This document shows positions 16,271 to 25,048 of a stretch of 64,000 nt of DNA, one piece after another; the first letter of the stretch is position 1; the number at the start of each line of letters is the position of its first letter. The notes under the pieces were generated by a model, which saw only the letters and a program-made list of their open reading frames with translations, was not told the DNA's origin and did not search any database. Source of the DNA: Halarcobacter anaerophilus (lineage in GTDB: Bacteria; Campylobacterota; Campylobacteria; Campylobacterales; Arcobacteraceae); assembly GCF_006459125.1 (NCBI RefSeq), contig NZ_CP041070.1:1798001-1862000 (forward strand). The letters run 5' to 3'. The position numbers and the translations under genes were made by a program.

Positions 16271-16663
16271 ATGATAGTAAGAGATATTAAAGATATTATA
16301 GGAACACAAAAAGAGGTACATGCAAAAAAAGGACAATGGAGCAGCAGAAGAATGCTTCTAAAAGATGACGGTATGGGATTTTCTTTCCATGAAACAATTA
16401 TTAAAGCAAATACAAAAACACATATTCACTATCAAAACCATTTTGAAGCCGTATATTGTGTAGAAGGAAACGGGAAAATTGAAGATCTGAAAACAGGAAA
16501 AGTGCATGAAATATATGACGGAGTTATGTATGCTTTAAATGAACATGATGACCACAATTTATATGGAGGAAGTGAAGATATGAGACTAATTTGTGTATTC
16601 AATCCACCTCTTAAAGGAACTGAAAACCATAATGAAAACGGGGTTTATCCTTTAGAAGATTAA
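16271..16663 (+). CDS. ectC: Ectoine synthase (cupin)
   Basis: Cyclises N-acetyl-diaminobutyrate to ectoine. 130 aa, the normal EctC size, with the cupin metal site region HYQNHFEAVYCVEGNGKI (Glu57), Tyr near 85 and the EHDDHNLYGG segment (His near 93), the positions that bind iron in characterised EctC. It ends with PLED close to the family C-terminus. It lies 1 nt after ectB and 2 nt before an unknown 100-aa gene. Confidence 0.97.
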   Translation: MIVRDIKDIIGTQKEVHAKKGQWSSRRMLLKDDGMGFSFHETIIKANTKTHIHYQNHFEAVYCVEGNGKIEDLKTGKVHEIYDGVMYALNEHDDHNLYGGSEDMRLICVFNPPLKGTENHNENGVYPLED

Positions 16664-16665
16664 AT

Positions 16666-16968
16666 ATGAAATATGTATATATTGGTAACTATTTATTAAC
16701 AACAAGAGAAGAGAAACTTGAATTTATTAAATATATGCATGTTTTCAAAAAGTTCAAGATTATCAATCAAAAGATTATTTTGAATGATAACTCTCTTATT
16801 TTGGAGCTAAGCGATGATTCTTCCGGTCAAATAGCTAAAAAATCAGCTCAGCTCTTTTTTAAGAAAAAAGAAGAAATCCAAGTTTATATTATAGATAAAA
16901 TAATTTTAAGGAATAAAGAAATAGAGATATACAAAAACAATAAACTATTTAAAAAAATTGATATCTAA
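16666..16968 (+). CDS. Unknown 100-aa Lys/Ile-rich protein between ectC and ectD
   Basis: No family recognised. The protein is basic and rich in Lys, Ile and Leu, without a signal peptide or clear membrane helix; predicted strands alternate (YVYIGNYLL, IILNDNSLILEL, IQVYIIDKIILRN, IEIYKNN). It starts with ATG 2 nt after the ectC stop and ends 10 nt before ectD, whose ribosome site (AAAGGAGA) immediately follows its stop. This position inside an otherwise canonical ect operon argues that it is a real, co-translated gene with a role tied to ectoine or hydroxyectoine. Confidence 0.7.
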   Translation: MKYVYIGNYLLTTREEKLEFIKYMHVFKKFKIINQKIILNDNSLILELSDDSSGQIAKKSAQLFFKKKEEIQVYIIDKIILRNKEIEIYKNNKLFKKIDI

Positions 16969-16978
16969 AGGAGAGAAA

Positions 16979-17866
16979 ATGCAAGATTTCTACCCGTCAA
17001 GAGGTGAAAAAGAAGAAATTATTAACAGAGTAGACAAAACTGTGTACAGCAGTATTTCAGCAGGAGAATACTCATTGGATAATATATCCAGAAAAGAGTA
17101 TGAAGAGAGAGGATTTATTGTCTTTCCTAATCTTTTTACTCAAGAAGAGACAAAAGAGATGTTAAAAGAGCTTGAATATATGGCAAGCAATACCCAACTA
17201 GCAAAAAATGAAGAGTTTATCCAAGAACCTGATAGTAATAAGATCAGAACAATATTCAATCAACATCTTTTTAGCACACTCTTTGACAAAATATCAAAAG
17301 AGCCTAGAGTTTTAGACAAAGTAAAACAACTTTTAGGAAGCGACGTATATATACATCACAGCAGAATAAATATAAAACCTGCATATAAAGGAAAATCTTT
17401 CCCCTGGCACAGTGATTTTGAAACTTGGCATTGTGAAGACGGACTACCTAGATGCAGATGTCTGACTGCTTGGATTATGCTAACTGATAATACAGAATTT
17501 AACGGTCCTTTGTATGTAATACCAAAAAGTCATAAAAAATATGTATCTTGTAAAGGGAAAACGCCCCAAAATAACTATAAAAAATCATTAAAAAAACAAG
17601 AGTACGGCGTTCCTAGCGTAAATGCAATAAAAGAGTTTACAAAAGATTCTCAATTAGTAGGAGTTTACGGTAAAGCGGGAACTCTTGTAATACATGACGG
17701 AAATACAATGCACGGAAGCCCTGATAATATCTCTCCATATAGTAGAACTAACGCTTTTTTTGTTTATAACTCAATAGAAAATAAACCTGCAAAACCTTTT
17801 GCGGCAAAAACATCAAGAGCCGATTTTTTATGTCTAAAAGATTTTACACCGTTAAAAAGTGAATAA
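16979..17866 (+). CDS. ectD: Ectoine 5-hydroxylase
   Basis: Fe(II)/2-oxoglutarate dioxygenase that turns ectoine into 5-hydroxyectoine. 295 aa. The EctD signature is present (F-P-WHSDFETWHCEDGLPR), giving the iron-binding H-x-D, with the distal iron histidine in HDGNTMHGSPDN and the oxoglutarate Arg in SPYSRTNAFF. I chose ATG 16979 because AAAGGAGA lies 6 nt before it; an in-frame codon at 16958 is inside the preceding gene. Presence of ectD means the cell can make hydroxyectoine as well. Confidence 0.96.
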   Translation: MQDFYPSRGEKEEIINRVDKTVYSSISAGEYSLDNISRKEYEERGFIVFPNLFTQEETKEMLKELEYMASNTQLAKNEEFIQEPDSNKIRTIFNQHLFSTLFDKISKEPRVLDKVKQLLGSDVYIHHSRINIKPAYKGKSFPWHSDFETWHCEDGLPRCRCLTAWIMLTDNTEFNGPLYVIPKSHKKYVSCKGKTPQNNYKKSLKKQEYGVPSVNAIKEFTKDSQLVGVYGKAGTLVIHDGNTMHGSPDNISPYSRTNAFFVYNSIENKPAKPFAAKTSRADFLCLKDFTPLKSE

Positions 17867-17922
17867 TTTAAAAATTAAATACCCCATCAAAAAAGTTAGA
17901 AAAAAGCTAACAAAGGAAATAA

Positions 17923-19290
17923 ATGAATATCAAAGTATGTAAATTTGGAGGAAGTTCGGTAAAAGACTCCTTTCAAATAGAAAAAGTGCTGAATATAGTA
18001 AAAGAAGATAAAAAAAGAAGAGTAATTGTAGTCTCAGCTCCCGGAAGGGACGAAAGATACAATGAAAAAATTACGGATCATCTTCTAAATTTAGCTACGC
18101 AAGGAAATCATTTTTATGAACAAAAAATTTCAATAACAGCAAAACAAAGTTCAAATGTAATAATAGAAAAATTTGAAAAACTCTGCGACAATCTTAATAT
18201 TGAGAAAAAAACTCTACTTGAAGATTTGAAAAAAGATTTAAATAATAAAACTCTAAAAGAAGATAAAAGAGATGCTTTTTTCTTATCCAGAGGTGAACAC
18301 TATAATGCAAAAATAATATCGGCATTTTTTAAAAAAAGTAATTTAAATGCACAATTAAAACTTCCAGAAGATTTTAAATTCATTCTCTCCGAAAATTATT
18401 GTGACGGAAAAATAAAAAAAGAGACTTATAAAAATATAGAAAAAAATTTTACTTTTGAGAATGATGAAATATATGTAGTTCCGGGATTCTACGGAGTTAC
18501 CAATAGCGATGAAATTGCAGTTATGAGTAGAGGCGGTTCAGATTTAACAGGAGGAGAAATAGCTTATGCTTTGGATGCCGATATGTACGAAAACTGGACA
18601 GATACAAACGGAGTTTATGAAGTTGACCCAAGAATAATAGATGATGCAAACGTGATTCCAAGATTAACATTCAAAGAGATAAGACTTCTTAGTTCAAAAG
18701 GTTTTAACGTCTTTCATTTTAATGCAATGTTAAACTGTAAAAAAAGCAAAATACCTATTAATATAAGAAATACAAATAACCCAAGCCATAAAGGAACAAT
18801 GATTTTAGATGAAAGAGTTCCTATGGAAGATTTAGTAGGTATTGCAAAACTTGACAATATGGCTTCAATTCATATACAAAAAAATATGTTAGGTGATGAA
18901 ATAGGATTTACAGCCGAACTTTTAAAAATATTCGGAGAATACAATGTAAATACCTATCATTATCCCACAGATAAAGATGATATTGCAATTTTAGTCGATC
19001 AAGAAGATTTAAAAGGAAAAATAAATAATTTAAGAAGACAAATAGAAAAAAGATTACAAACCAACCAAATAACGGTAACTTATCATCTTTCAATAATCAC
19101 TTTAGTAGGAATAGGACTAAAAGAGAATGCTTTTGCTCTTGTTGATGCAATAAATGCTCTAAAAAACAACAATATAAGTTTTGAGATGCTGGATATGAGC
19201 CCCTCAAAAGTATCTTTTCATATAGGAGTTACACAAAATATAGCAGATGCTGCACTTAGAACACTATATGAAAAGTTAATAAAGAGTTAG
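17923..19290 (+). CDS. Aspartate kinase of the ectoine cluster (Ask_Ect type)
   Basis: Phosphorylates aspartate, feeding aspartate semialdehyde to EctB. 455 aa: kinase domain with KFGGSSVKD at the N-terminus and SRGGSDLTGGEIA near 205, followed by two C-terminal ACT-like domains (TAELLKIFGEYNVNTY; IGLKENAFALVDAINAL). Many ect operons carry such a dedicated, less feedback-sensitive aspartokinase. AAAGGAAATAA precedes the ATG. Its TAG stop lies within a terminator stem. Confidence 0.92.
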   Translation: MNIKVCKFGGSSVKDSFQIEKVLNIVKEDKKRRVIVVSAPGRDERYNEKITDHLLNLATQGNHFYEQKISITAKQSSNVIIEKFEKLCDNLNIEKKTLLEDLKKDLNNKTLKEDKRDAFFLSRGEHYNAKIISAFFKKSNLNAQLKLPEDFKFILSENYCDGKIKKETYKNIEKNFTFENDEIYVVPGFYGVTNSDEIAVMSRGGSDLTGGEIAYALDADMYENWTDTNGVYEVDPRIIDDANVIPRLTFKEIRLLSSKGFNVFHFNAMLNCKKSKIPINIRNTNNPSHKGTMILDERVPMEDLVGIAKLDNMASIHIQKNMLGDEIGFTAELLKIFGEYNVNTYHYPTDKDDIAILVDQEDLKGKINNLRRQIEKRLQTNQITVTYHLSIITLVGIGLKENAFALVDAINALKNNNISFEMLDMSPSKVSFHIGVTQNIADAALRTLYEKLIKS

Positions 19291-19317
19291 ACCTTTTAAA
19301 AGTTTCTAACTCTTTTT
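19281..19317 (+). terminator. Rho-independent terminator of the ect operon
   Basis: AGAGTTAGA (19283-19291) pairs perfectly with TCTAACTCT (19305-19313), extendable with flanking A/T pairs, and is followed by TTTT. The stop codon of the aspartokinase (19288-19290) is part of the stem. Confidence 0.8.
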
Positions 19318-19323
19318 AAATCC

Positions 19324-19950
19324 CTACTCTGTCTCTTTTTCTAAATCTGTTTGTGATAACTGTGCAATTTTTTCATCAATAATAGAAAGTGTTCTTTCCT
19401 GGGTTTTATAAGAGATATCAGGAAGTTTCCCTCCCCACATTTTTTCAGCCTCTTCAAAACCTTTTACTACACCTTCTCTTACCTCTTTTAATGCTTCTAC
19501 GTCATCACCTGCTAAAGAGATTACAAAAGAACTGACTCTATCAGAAGTTTGTGTTACTCCGAAAAAACCTTCATCAGAGACTAAATCTTTTGCCTCATTT
19601 GAACTAAGTTCCGTAATAGGTTTTCCTTCATATCCTATTGAAGAGAGACTAAATCCGTTTTGTGTCTCTTTTCCTGAAAGAAAATCATAAATTTCCCTAT
19701 TGTTAACTATATTTAATAAGGAGTTTTGCGAAGAGATATTGTCTTGATTAAACTCTGCACTTTTTATATTTAAATATACTTTTAGACTCTGCATTGAAAT
19801 AGAGACATTTACGGCAGAATTGTGCATTTTATGCACAGAAGAAGTATCATCTTCTTTATCTGAAGTCGGCACACTTGCACTGCTTTTCTCTTTTATTAAA
19901 CTATTTGCTTGGTAAGCATCATAGTAATTTTTTGTATCTATGCCATTCAT
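19324..19950 (-). CDS. Conserved Campylobacterota protein (resembles entries named 'hydrogenase-4 component G')
   Basis: 208 aa, no signal or membrane segment. A Ser/Asp-rich, probably disordered N-terminal third (to about 60) is followed by a helical C-terminal half (EVREGVVKGFEEAEKMWGGKLPDISYKT near residue 155) that I remember from proteins annotated 'hydrogenase-4 component G' or DUF5610-like in this phylum. That name is historical and there are no hydrogenase genes here. Function unknown. Confidence 0.65.
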   Translation of the reverse strand: MNGIDTKNYYDAYQANSLIKEKSSASVPTSDKEDDTSSVHKMHNSAVNVSISMQSLKVYLNIKSAEFNQDNISSQNSLLNIVNNREIYDFLSGKETQNGFSLSSIGYEGKPITELSSNEAKDLVSDEGFFGVTQTSDRVSSFVISLAGDDVEALKEVREGVVKGFEEAEKMWGGKLPDISYKTQERTLSIIDEKIAQLSQTDLEKETE

Positions 19951-20071
19951 GACAGATCCTTAAATAATTTATACTCTTATTATAGTAACACATTTCTTAA
20001 TTTTTTCTTAAATTTAATTTATTTTTAAGGTATCTTAAAATTCATTTTATATAACTTTTACAATAATTTAC

Positions 20072-20077
20072 TATAAT
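20072..20077 (+). promoter_or_regulatory. Probable -10 box for the L,D-transpeptidase gene
   Basis: TATAAT lies 28 bases before the ATG at 20105, with AGGA between them as ribosome site. Confidence 0.5.
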
Positions 20078-20104
20078 CTAAAAAATTTTATAGGAATTTT
20101 ATAT

Positions 20105-21925
20105 ATGAGAATACTCTATATCAGCCTTTTTTTATTACTTTTTAACCAAAGTTTATCTACTTTAAATGCTGAAAACATCGATAATCTTATATTTAAAGAG
20201 AAAAAGAGGACAGATCTTGAGCCAAAAAATCATATACAATTTCTAAAAAATCTTTTAAAAAAAAATCAAAATTTTGAAATTAATAATCATCTAATAGCGC
20301 TATATTATAAAAAACATGGATTTAAAACTTTTTTTGTTGAAAAAAAGAGTATAAAACCTCTGGCATTTAACCTTTTAAATAAAATAGAAAACGATGAAGT
20401 TTTAAAACCCAATATAAAAAACTTTTTTAATTTAGATAATATTCACACTCAAATAAAAAAAGTTCAAAATAACCCAAGCTTAGAAAACCTTATTAACTTT
20501 GATTTTCTATTCGTTTCAATTTATCATAAATATATGACTCTTTTGTCAAAAGGCAGTATTGATTGGGAAATATTTAAAGAAGAATTGGAAAAATTAAAAG
20601 AAAACAGTAATATTAATACAAATTGGGAAAAATACGATGCCAGAAAAAATATAAGAAAATTATTATATAAAGCTGTCAAAAAAGATGATATATACTCTGC
20701 TATAAATGAAGTTAATTACAGTTTTCCAAAAGCCAAAGAGTTAGAAAAAAAGATAAAAGAGTATGAAAAGATTGCTAAAAGCGGGGGATATATCAAAATT
20801 CCTAGAGAAAAAAGGGTTTTAAAAAAAGGTCAATACTCTTCTGAAATTCAACTTCTAAGAAAAAGATTATTACAAAGTAATTATATAAAAGCCGATAACT
20901 GCATAAAAGAAGAAGAGTTTATTTTCTCAGATGAAACACCTGTTAAAGTAAAAATAGATAAAAATACTGCCTCAATAAATATCAACGACAATTTACAAAA
21001 GAATTGTGATAAATATTATGATGAAGAGCTTTATGAAGCTATTAAAGAGTTTCAAAAAGATAATGGCTTAACACAAGACGGCGTTATCGGCAAGAAAACG
21101 ATAAAAGCTTTGAATATACCTATTGAAGAAAAAATAAAAAAGATGCGTCTAAATCTTGAGAGAATGAGATGGATGCCTAGAAATCTCGGGGAAAAATATA
21201 TAGTCGTAAATATCCCTGCTTTTAATATGAAAATGTACGAAGAAGATAAAAAAATACTTCAAATGAGAGTAATAGTAGGAGAAAAAAAACACCCTACACC
21301 TATTTTCAGTCATAGAATGTCTGAAATCATATTAAATCCATATTGGCGAATTCCCCAAAGCATAGTAAAAAAAGAGGTTATACCCAATTTGGTGAAAAAT
21401 CCAAACTATCTAAAAGATGAAGATATAAATGTACATGAGAACTGGGATTATGAATCTATTCAATATGATACCACAGGCATTGATTGGAGTATCTTTTTAA
21501 ACAATGATTTAATAGGAGATGACAAAGAGGCTCCTATGAGATTTATTCAAATACCCGGAAATAAAAATCCTTTGGGAAGAATCAAATTTTTATTTCCCAA
21601 CAAATACTCCGTATATCTGCACGATACTCCCGCAAAATATCTGTTCAGCCAAAAAAACAGAGCCTTTTCACACGGTTGTATAAGATTATCAAAACCACAT
21701 GAACTATTAAAAGCTATTTCAAAAGAAGAGAATAAAATAGATTTTGAAAATTCGGAAAAGATATTAGAAGGTAAAAATAGAACAGATATTGATTTAGAGA
21801 GAAAAATTCCGGTACATATCGTATATCTTACAGCCTGGGTCAATGATGAAAACAGAGTACAATTTAGAGATGATATTTATGATTATGATAAAATCCAAGA
21901 AAAGATATTATTTGACAGAAATTAA
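20105..21925 (+). CDS. L,D-transpeptidase, YcbB (LdtD)-like
   Basis: Forms 3-3 peptide cross-links in peptidoglycan or trims/anchors stem peptides in the periplasm. 606 aa: N-terminal signal peptide (LYISLFLLLFNQ), a helical scaffold region, a PG_binding_1 domain (LYEAIKEFQKDNGLTQDGVIG near 310), and a C-terminal YkuD catalytic domain with the motif HDTPAKYLFS...SHGCIRLSKP near residue 520, which contains the catalytic Cys and His. Domain order matches E. coli YcbB. Its stop overlaps the convergent gene by 4 nt. Confidence 0.9.
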   Translation: MRILYISLFLLLFNQSLSTLNAENIDNLIFKEKKRTDLEPKNHIQFLKNLLKKNQNFEINNHLIALYYKKHGFKTFFVEKKSIKPLAFNLLNKIENDEVLKPNIKNFFNLDNIHTQIKKVQNNPSLENLINFDFLFVSIYHKYMTLLSKGSIDWEIFKEELEKLKENSNINTNWEKYDARKNIRKLLYKAVKKDDIYSAINEVNYSFPKAKELEKKIKEYEKIAKSGGYIKIPREKRVLKKGQYSSEIQLLRKRLLQSNYIKADNCIKEEEFIFSDETPVKVKIDKNTASININDNLQKNCDKYYDEELYEAIKEFQKDNGLTQDGVIGKKTIKALNIPIEEKIKKMRLNLERMRWMPRNLGEKYIVVNIPAFNMKMYEEDKKILQMRVIVGEKKHPTPIFSHRMSEIILNPYWRIPQSIVKKEVIPNLVKNPNYLKDEDINVHENWDYESIQYDTTGIDWSIFLNNDLIGDDKEAPMRFIQIPGNKNPLGRIKFLFPNKYSVYLHDTPAKYLFSQKNRAFSHGCIRLSKPHELLKAISKEENKIDFENSEKILEGKNRTDIDLERKIPVHIVYLTAWVNDENRVQFRDDIYDYDKIQEKILFDRN

Positions 21926-23091
21926 ACTCTAAGCTCTTTTATCTTCTCTTTAACTGCTCTTATTTGATTCTTTTGTAAATAAAATTTATCTTCTATTAAA
22001 TACTTCATAAATCTTACTTCGGCGTTGGTAAAACCGTCTAACTCTTTTTCCTTTATGGAAACTTCTTTTTTAGTAAGCCTGACTCTTTTTAGTTTTCCGT
22101 TTTGATTTTTGACATAATATACTATATCAAACTCTTTGCTGTTTATTTTTTCAATAGTAATAAAAACATTCTCTATATATTCACTATAAGAAGGAACCAA
22201 AGATAAAAACTCTTCATTTTTCATAAAACCTATATAAAGTTTTGTATAAATATCAAAATACAGAGATAATCTTTTTGTCTTAAAAAAATCTATATTTATA
22301 AAAGATTGGTTTTTCTTTCTGCATCTTTTAAATATCCACTCTAAAGTTTGAAAATATATAAATTTAGAGTGTTTTACGGTATATGCCTCAATAAATTTTT
22401 TATCTTTATATTTTGTTTTGAAACCAGTTTTTTTTCTGTTAAAAACCAGTTTTTTTAATAACTCATCATTTTCCAAATCTTTAGTTATCCATATAGTACA
22501 ATATGAAGGAAACCTTTTTATACCGATTGAACCTTCCGTTAATACAATTAAAGCTCGAATATGAAGATTTGGAAAAAGAAGTTTTAAGAGTGCATATTTT
22601 TTTTCTAGTCTTTTATTTAAACTTACGGTTTTTTTTGAAGTACTCATCTCCACAAAATAAAGAGCATCTTCCGTAAAAAAGAGTGCATCGAATTCGCTTA
22701 TATCTTTATAATTTGATTTATAAACAATTTGAAGACTTCTATCTATCATCAAACCTGTTTTATAAAATTTGTCTATTCTGTTTTGATGGGGACCTTTTAA
22801 AATAAATTGAGTGATACTTTCATTATTTAAAGCATAATCTAATAAAAATTCATAAATTATGTTCTCATAAACTTCACCTTTAAAACTATTGTAAGCAGCC
22901 ATATTCTCAATAGATATTTTTTGTGTTTCTGATTTTAATAGCGGCTTTATATTTTTTGATGAGTATTTATAGAAAAAAAGATTTTTTTCTATTCTTGATA
23001 TGTCTAAATTTTTAATTTCTTCTGTTATTTTTAACTGTTGCAACTTACTAAAACTTTCTTTTAAATCCCAAATAAGGCTGATTATATCCAA
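21922..23091 (-). CDS. Unknown protein with a degenerate PD-(D/E)xK nuclease-like core
   Basis: About 389 aa from a TTG at 23091; the frame is open to a GTG at 23193 but the extra N-terminus looks like translated AT-rich spacer, and no convincing ribosome site marks either start. The middle has EFDALFFTEDALYFVEMSTSKK, which follows the D-Xn-ExK pattern of DUF1887/Card1-like nuclease cores, except that Ser replaces the Lys (E-M-S). A basic stretch (RCRKK) and a C-terminal winged-helix-like end (TNAEVRFMKYLIEDKF) follow. Function unknown; nucleic-acid-related is a guess. Confidence 0.6.
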   Translation of the reverse strand: MDIISLIWDLKESFSKLQQLKITEEIKNLDISRIEKNLFFYKYSSKNIKPLLKSETQKISIENMAAYNSFKGEVYENIIYEFLLDYALNNESITQFILKGPHQNRIDKFYKTGLMIDRSLQIVYKSNYKDISEFDALFFTEDALYFVEMSTSKKTVSLNKRLEKKYALLKLLFPNLHIRALIVLTEGSIGIKRFPSYCTIWITKDLENDELLKKLVFNRKKTGFKTKYKDKKFIEAYTVKHSKFIYFQTLEWIFKRCRKKNQSFINIDFFKTKRLSLYFDIYTKLYIGFMKNEEFLSLVPSYSEYIENVFITIEKINSKEFDIVYYVKNQNGKLKRVRLTKKEVSIKEKELDGFTNAEVRFMKYLIEDKFYLQKNQIRAVKEKIKELRV

Positions 23092-23164
23092 AGTATTTGA
23101 TTTTGTAAAGTATAAATTTACGCAAATAAAAATATAATAAAAAGAAAAAGAAAATTTAGTCAAA

Positions 23165-23686
23165 ATGAAACATTTTATTATATTAATATTCACAGTTTTT
23201 ATTTTTGTAGGTTGTAGTAATAAACATGATTACCAACTACCTTCAGAAAAACAATTTTTAAAACAAAAAGCAAAACAACTCTCTTTGGAAGTGGAATCAA
23301 TTTCAAAAAATATTGATAAAAAAGAGGCTTACAGCGTAGCGTTAAATGCCCTTGTATATTCAAAATATCTTGCAAAAGAGTATGATGTCAATACTCCTGC
23401 TTTATTCCATAACCTTTTAATAAATCTTAATATCAAAAAAAGAGGTTTGTGTTACCACTACGCAAATGATCTTTTAGAATATTTAAAAACAAAAAAATAT
23501 AAAACCTTCAAATTTGAAAAAGTTGTATCAAGCCCTAATCAATATTTTGAACATACAAGTATAATAATTACAAGAGAAGATATAGAGTTTAGAGACAGTA
23601 TTGTTTTAGATGCCTGGAGAGATACGGGAAATCTATACTTTTCAAAAGTAAAAGATGATAAAAGATATGATTGGGAGCTGAAATAA
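23165..23686 (+). CDS. Lipoprotein with a possible Cys-His-Asp (transglutaminase-like) site
   Basis: 173 aa. Signal peptide with lipobox FVGC (lipid-modified Cys17). The mature part has RGLCYHYANDL near residue 95, EHTSIII near 131 and IVLDAWRDTG near 149, in the order and spacing of the Cys-His-Asp triad of transglutaminase/papain-like folds. This suggests an outer-membrane-attached peptidase or amidase, but I cannot confirm the fold by eye. It is divergent from the nuclease-like gene and followed by a terminator. Confidence 0.7.
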   Translation: MKHFIILIFTVFIFVGCSNKHDYQLPSEKQFLKQKAKQLSLEVESISKNIDKKEAYSVALNALVYSKYLAKEYDVNTPALFHNLLINLNIKKRGLCYHYANDLLEYLKTKKYKTFKFEKVVSSPNQYFEHTSIIITREDIEFRDSIVLDAWRDTGNLYFSKVKDDKRYDWELK

Positions 23687-23724
23687 CAGCAAAAGCCAAA
23701 GGCTTTATACTGTCTGTTTTTTTA
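23686..23724. terminator. Terminator between convergent lipoprotein and MFS genes
   Basis: AAAGCC (23692-23697), loop AAA, GGCTTT (23701-23706), with outer ACAG/CTGT pairing, followed on + by a long T-rich run (GTTTTTTTATTTTTT). It overlaps the end of the MFS gene. Confidence 0.7.
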
Positions 23725-24943
23725 TTTTTTTAATATTAAATACCATTAAAAGAGAGACTATCAAAGCAATTATAAAAAAGCCTGCAAAAACATATAAAGT
23801 CTGTGCATAACTTCCCGTTATATCTTTAACGATTGAGATAATAAGCGGTCCTACAAGCCCCGCTGCCGCCCATGCAGTTAAAATATATCCATGAATTGCT
23901 CCGAGCTCTTTTGTTCCGAAGATATCTCCTATATAAGCAGGAATTGCGGCAAAACCTCCTCCGTAACAAGTCATTATAAAATATAAAACCACTTGAAAAA
24001 CTACTATTTCACTAATTGACGGCAACATATAAAACGCTACAATTTGAGTTATAAAAAAGATAACATAAACAGCAGGTCTGGTAATAATATCGGAAATTGA
24101 AGCCCAGACAAGTCTTCCTGCACCGTTAAATATTCCCATTAATCCCACAGCTGCCGCAGCTGCAATTGCAGAAACTCCCATAACCTCTTGTAGAAGCGGT
24201 GATGCCACACCGATAATTGCAATTCCACAAGTAATATTTATAAAAAGCATTATCCAAAGACCGTAAAATCTCGGTGTTTTTACAGCCTCTTTCAAAGTTA
24301 GATTCTGTAAATCTTTTTTTATCTTCTTTTTACCCTCTTTTACTTTTTTCTTAAATTTTTCCGGCATATATCCTTCTTGCGGTTTTTGAAGATATAAAGC
24401 AGATAAAAACATAATCACAAAATAACTAGCACCCAAAATAAAAAAAGTATTTGAAATACCGACACTTTCAATTAATATTTTAATTGTAGGTCCCCAAATA
24501 GCAGAAGCAAAACCAAATCCCATAATTGCAAGACCTGTTGCCATTCCTCTTTTATCGGGGAACCATTTTACCAAAGTAGAAACAGGTGAAATATACCCTA
24601 TTCCCAAACCGCAACCGCCTAAAACCCCGTAAAAGAAGTATAGAAGCATTTTTGATTCCATTAAAATTGCAAGACCGGAACCTATTGTTCCTAAACCAAA
24701 TAAAGAAGCAGCAATAATAGCAGAGACTCTAGGTCCGTTTTTTTCAACGAATTTTCCCATTAAAGCAGCCGAAAGACCTAAAAAGAAAATTGCAATACTA
24801 AAAGAGATTGTGACATCCGTTAAACTCCAAGAAAGCTTTTCCTGAATAGGTTTAACATATACACTCCAAGCATAAACCGAACCGATACAAATATGTACAC
24901 CGACAGCAGCAAGTGCCATAAGCCAACGATTTTTTTCAATCAT
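23705..24943 (-). CDS. MFS transporter, oxalate/formate antiporter (OFA) family
   Basis: 412 aa with twelve hydrophobic segments and a basic central loop (about residues 195-215). The N-terminus (WLMALAAVGVHICIGSVYAWSVYVKPI) and GGCGLGIGYISPVSTLVKWFPDKRG are hallmarks of OFA-type major facilitator proteins. Substrates in the family include oxalate, formate and other monocarboxylates such as lactate or pyruvate; the substrate here cannot be read from sequence. Single gene with its own ATG at 24943. Confidence 0.88.
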   Translation of the reverse strand: MIEKNRWLMALAAVGVHICIGSVYAWSVYVKPIQEKLSWSLTDVTISFSIAIFFLGLSAALMGKFVEKNGPRVSAIIAASLFGLGTIGSGLAILMESKMLLYFFYGVLGGCGLGIGYISPVSTLVKWFPDKRGMATGLAIMGFGFASAIWGPTIKILIESVGISNTFFILGASYFVIMFLSALYLQKPQEGYMPEKFKKKVKEGKKKIKKDLQNLTLKEAVKTPRFYGLWIMLFINITCGIAIIGVASPLLQEVMGVSAIAAAAAVGLMGIFNGAGRLVWASISDIITRPAVYVIFFITQIVAFYMLPSISEIVVFQVVLYFIMTCYGGGFAAIPAYIGDIFGTKELGAIHGYILTAWAAAGLVGPLIISIVKDITGSYAQTLYVFAGFFIIALIVSLLMVFNIKKIKKQTV

Positions 24944-25018
24944 TATTTTCCCCTAAAAAAAATTAGATTGGGATTTTAACAATTTTTTTTGATAATTAGC
25001 TAAAATATTTTTTATTTA

Positions 25019-25048
25019 ATATGAACTAAGTCTAAACTTAGTTCATAT
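25019..25048 (-). terminator. 13-bp perfect hairpin at the sstT stop codon
   Basis: ATATGAACTAAGT (25019-25031) and ACTTAGTTCATAT (25036-25048) form a perfect 13-bp stem with a 4-nt loop. It contains the sstT stop codon. The T-tract beyond it is weak, so it may also act as a 3' stabiliser. Confidence 0.55.
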
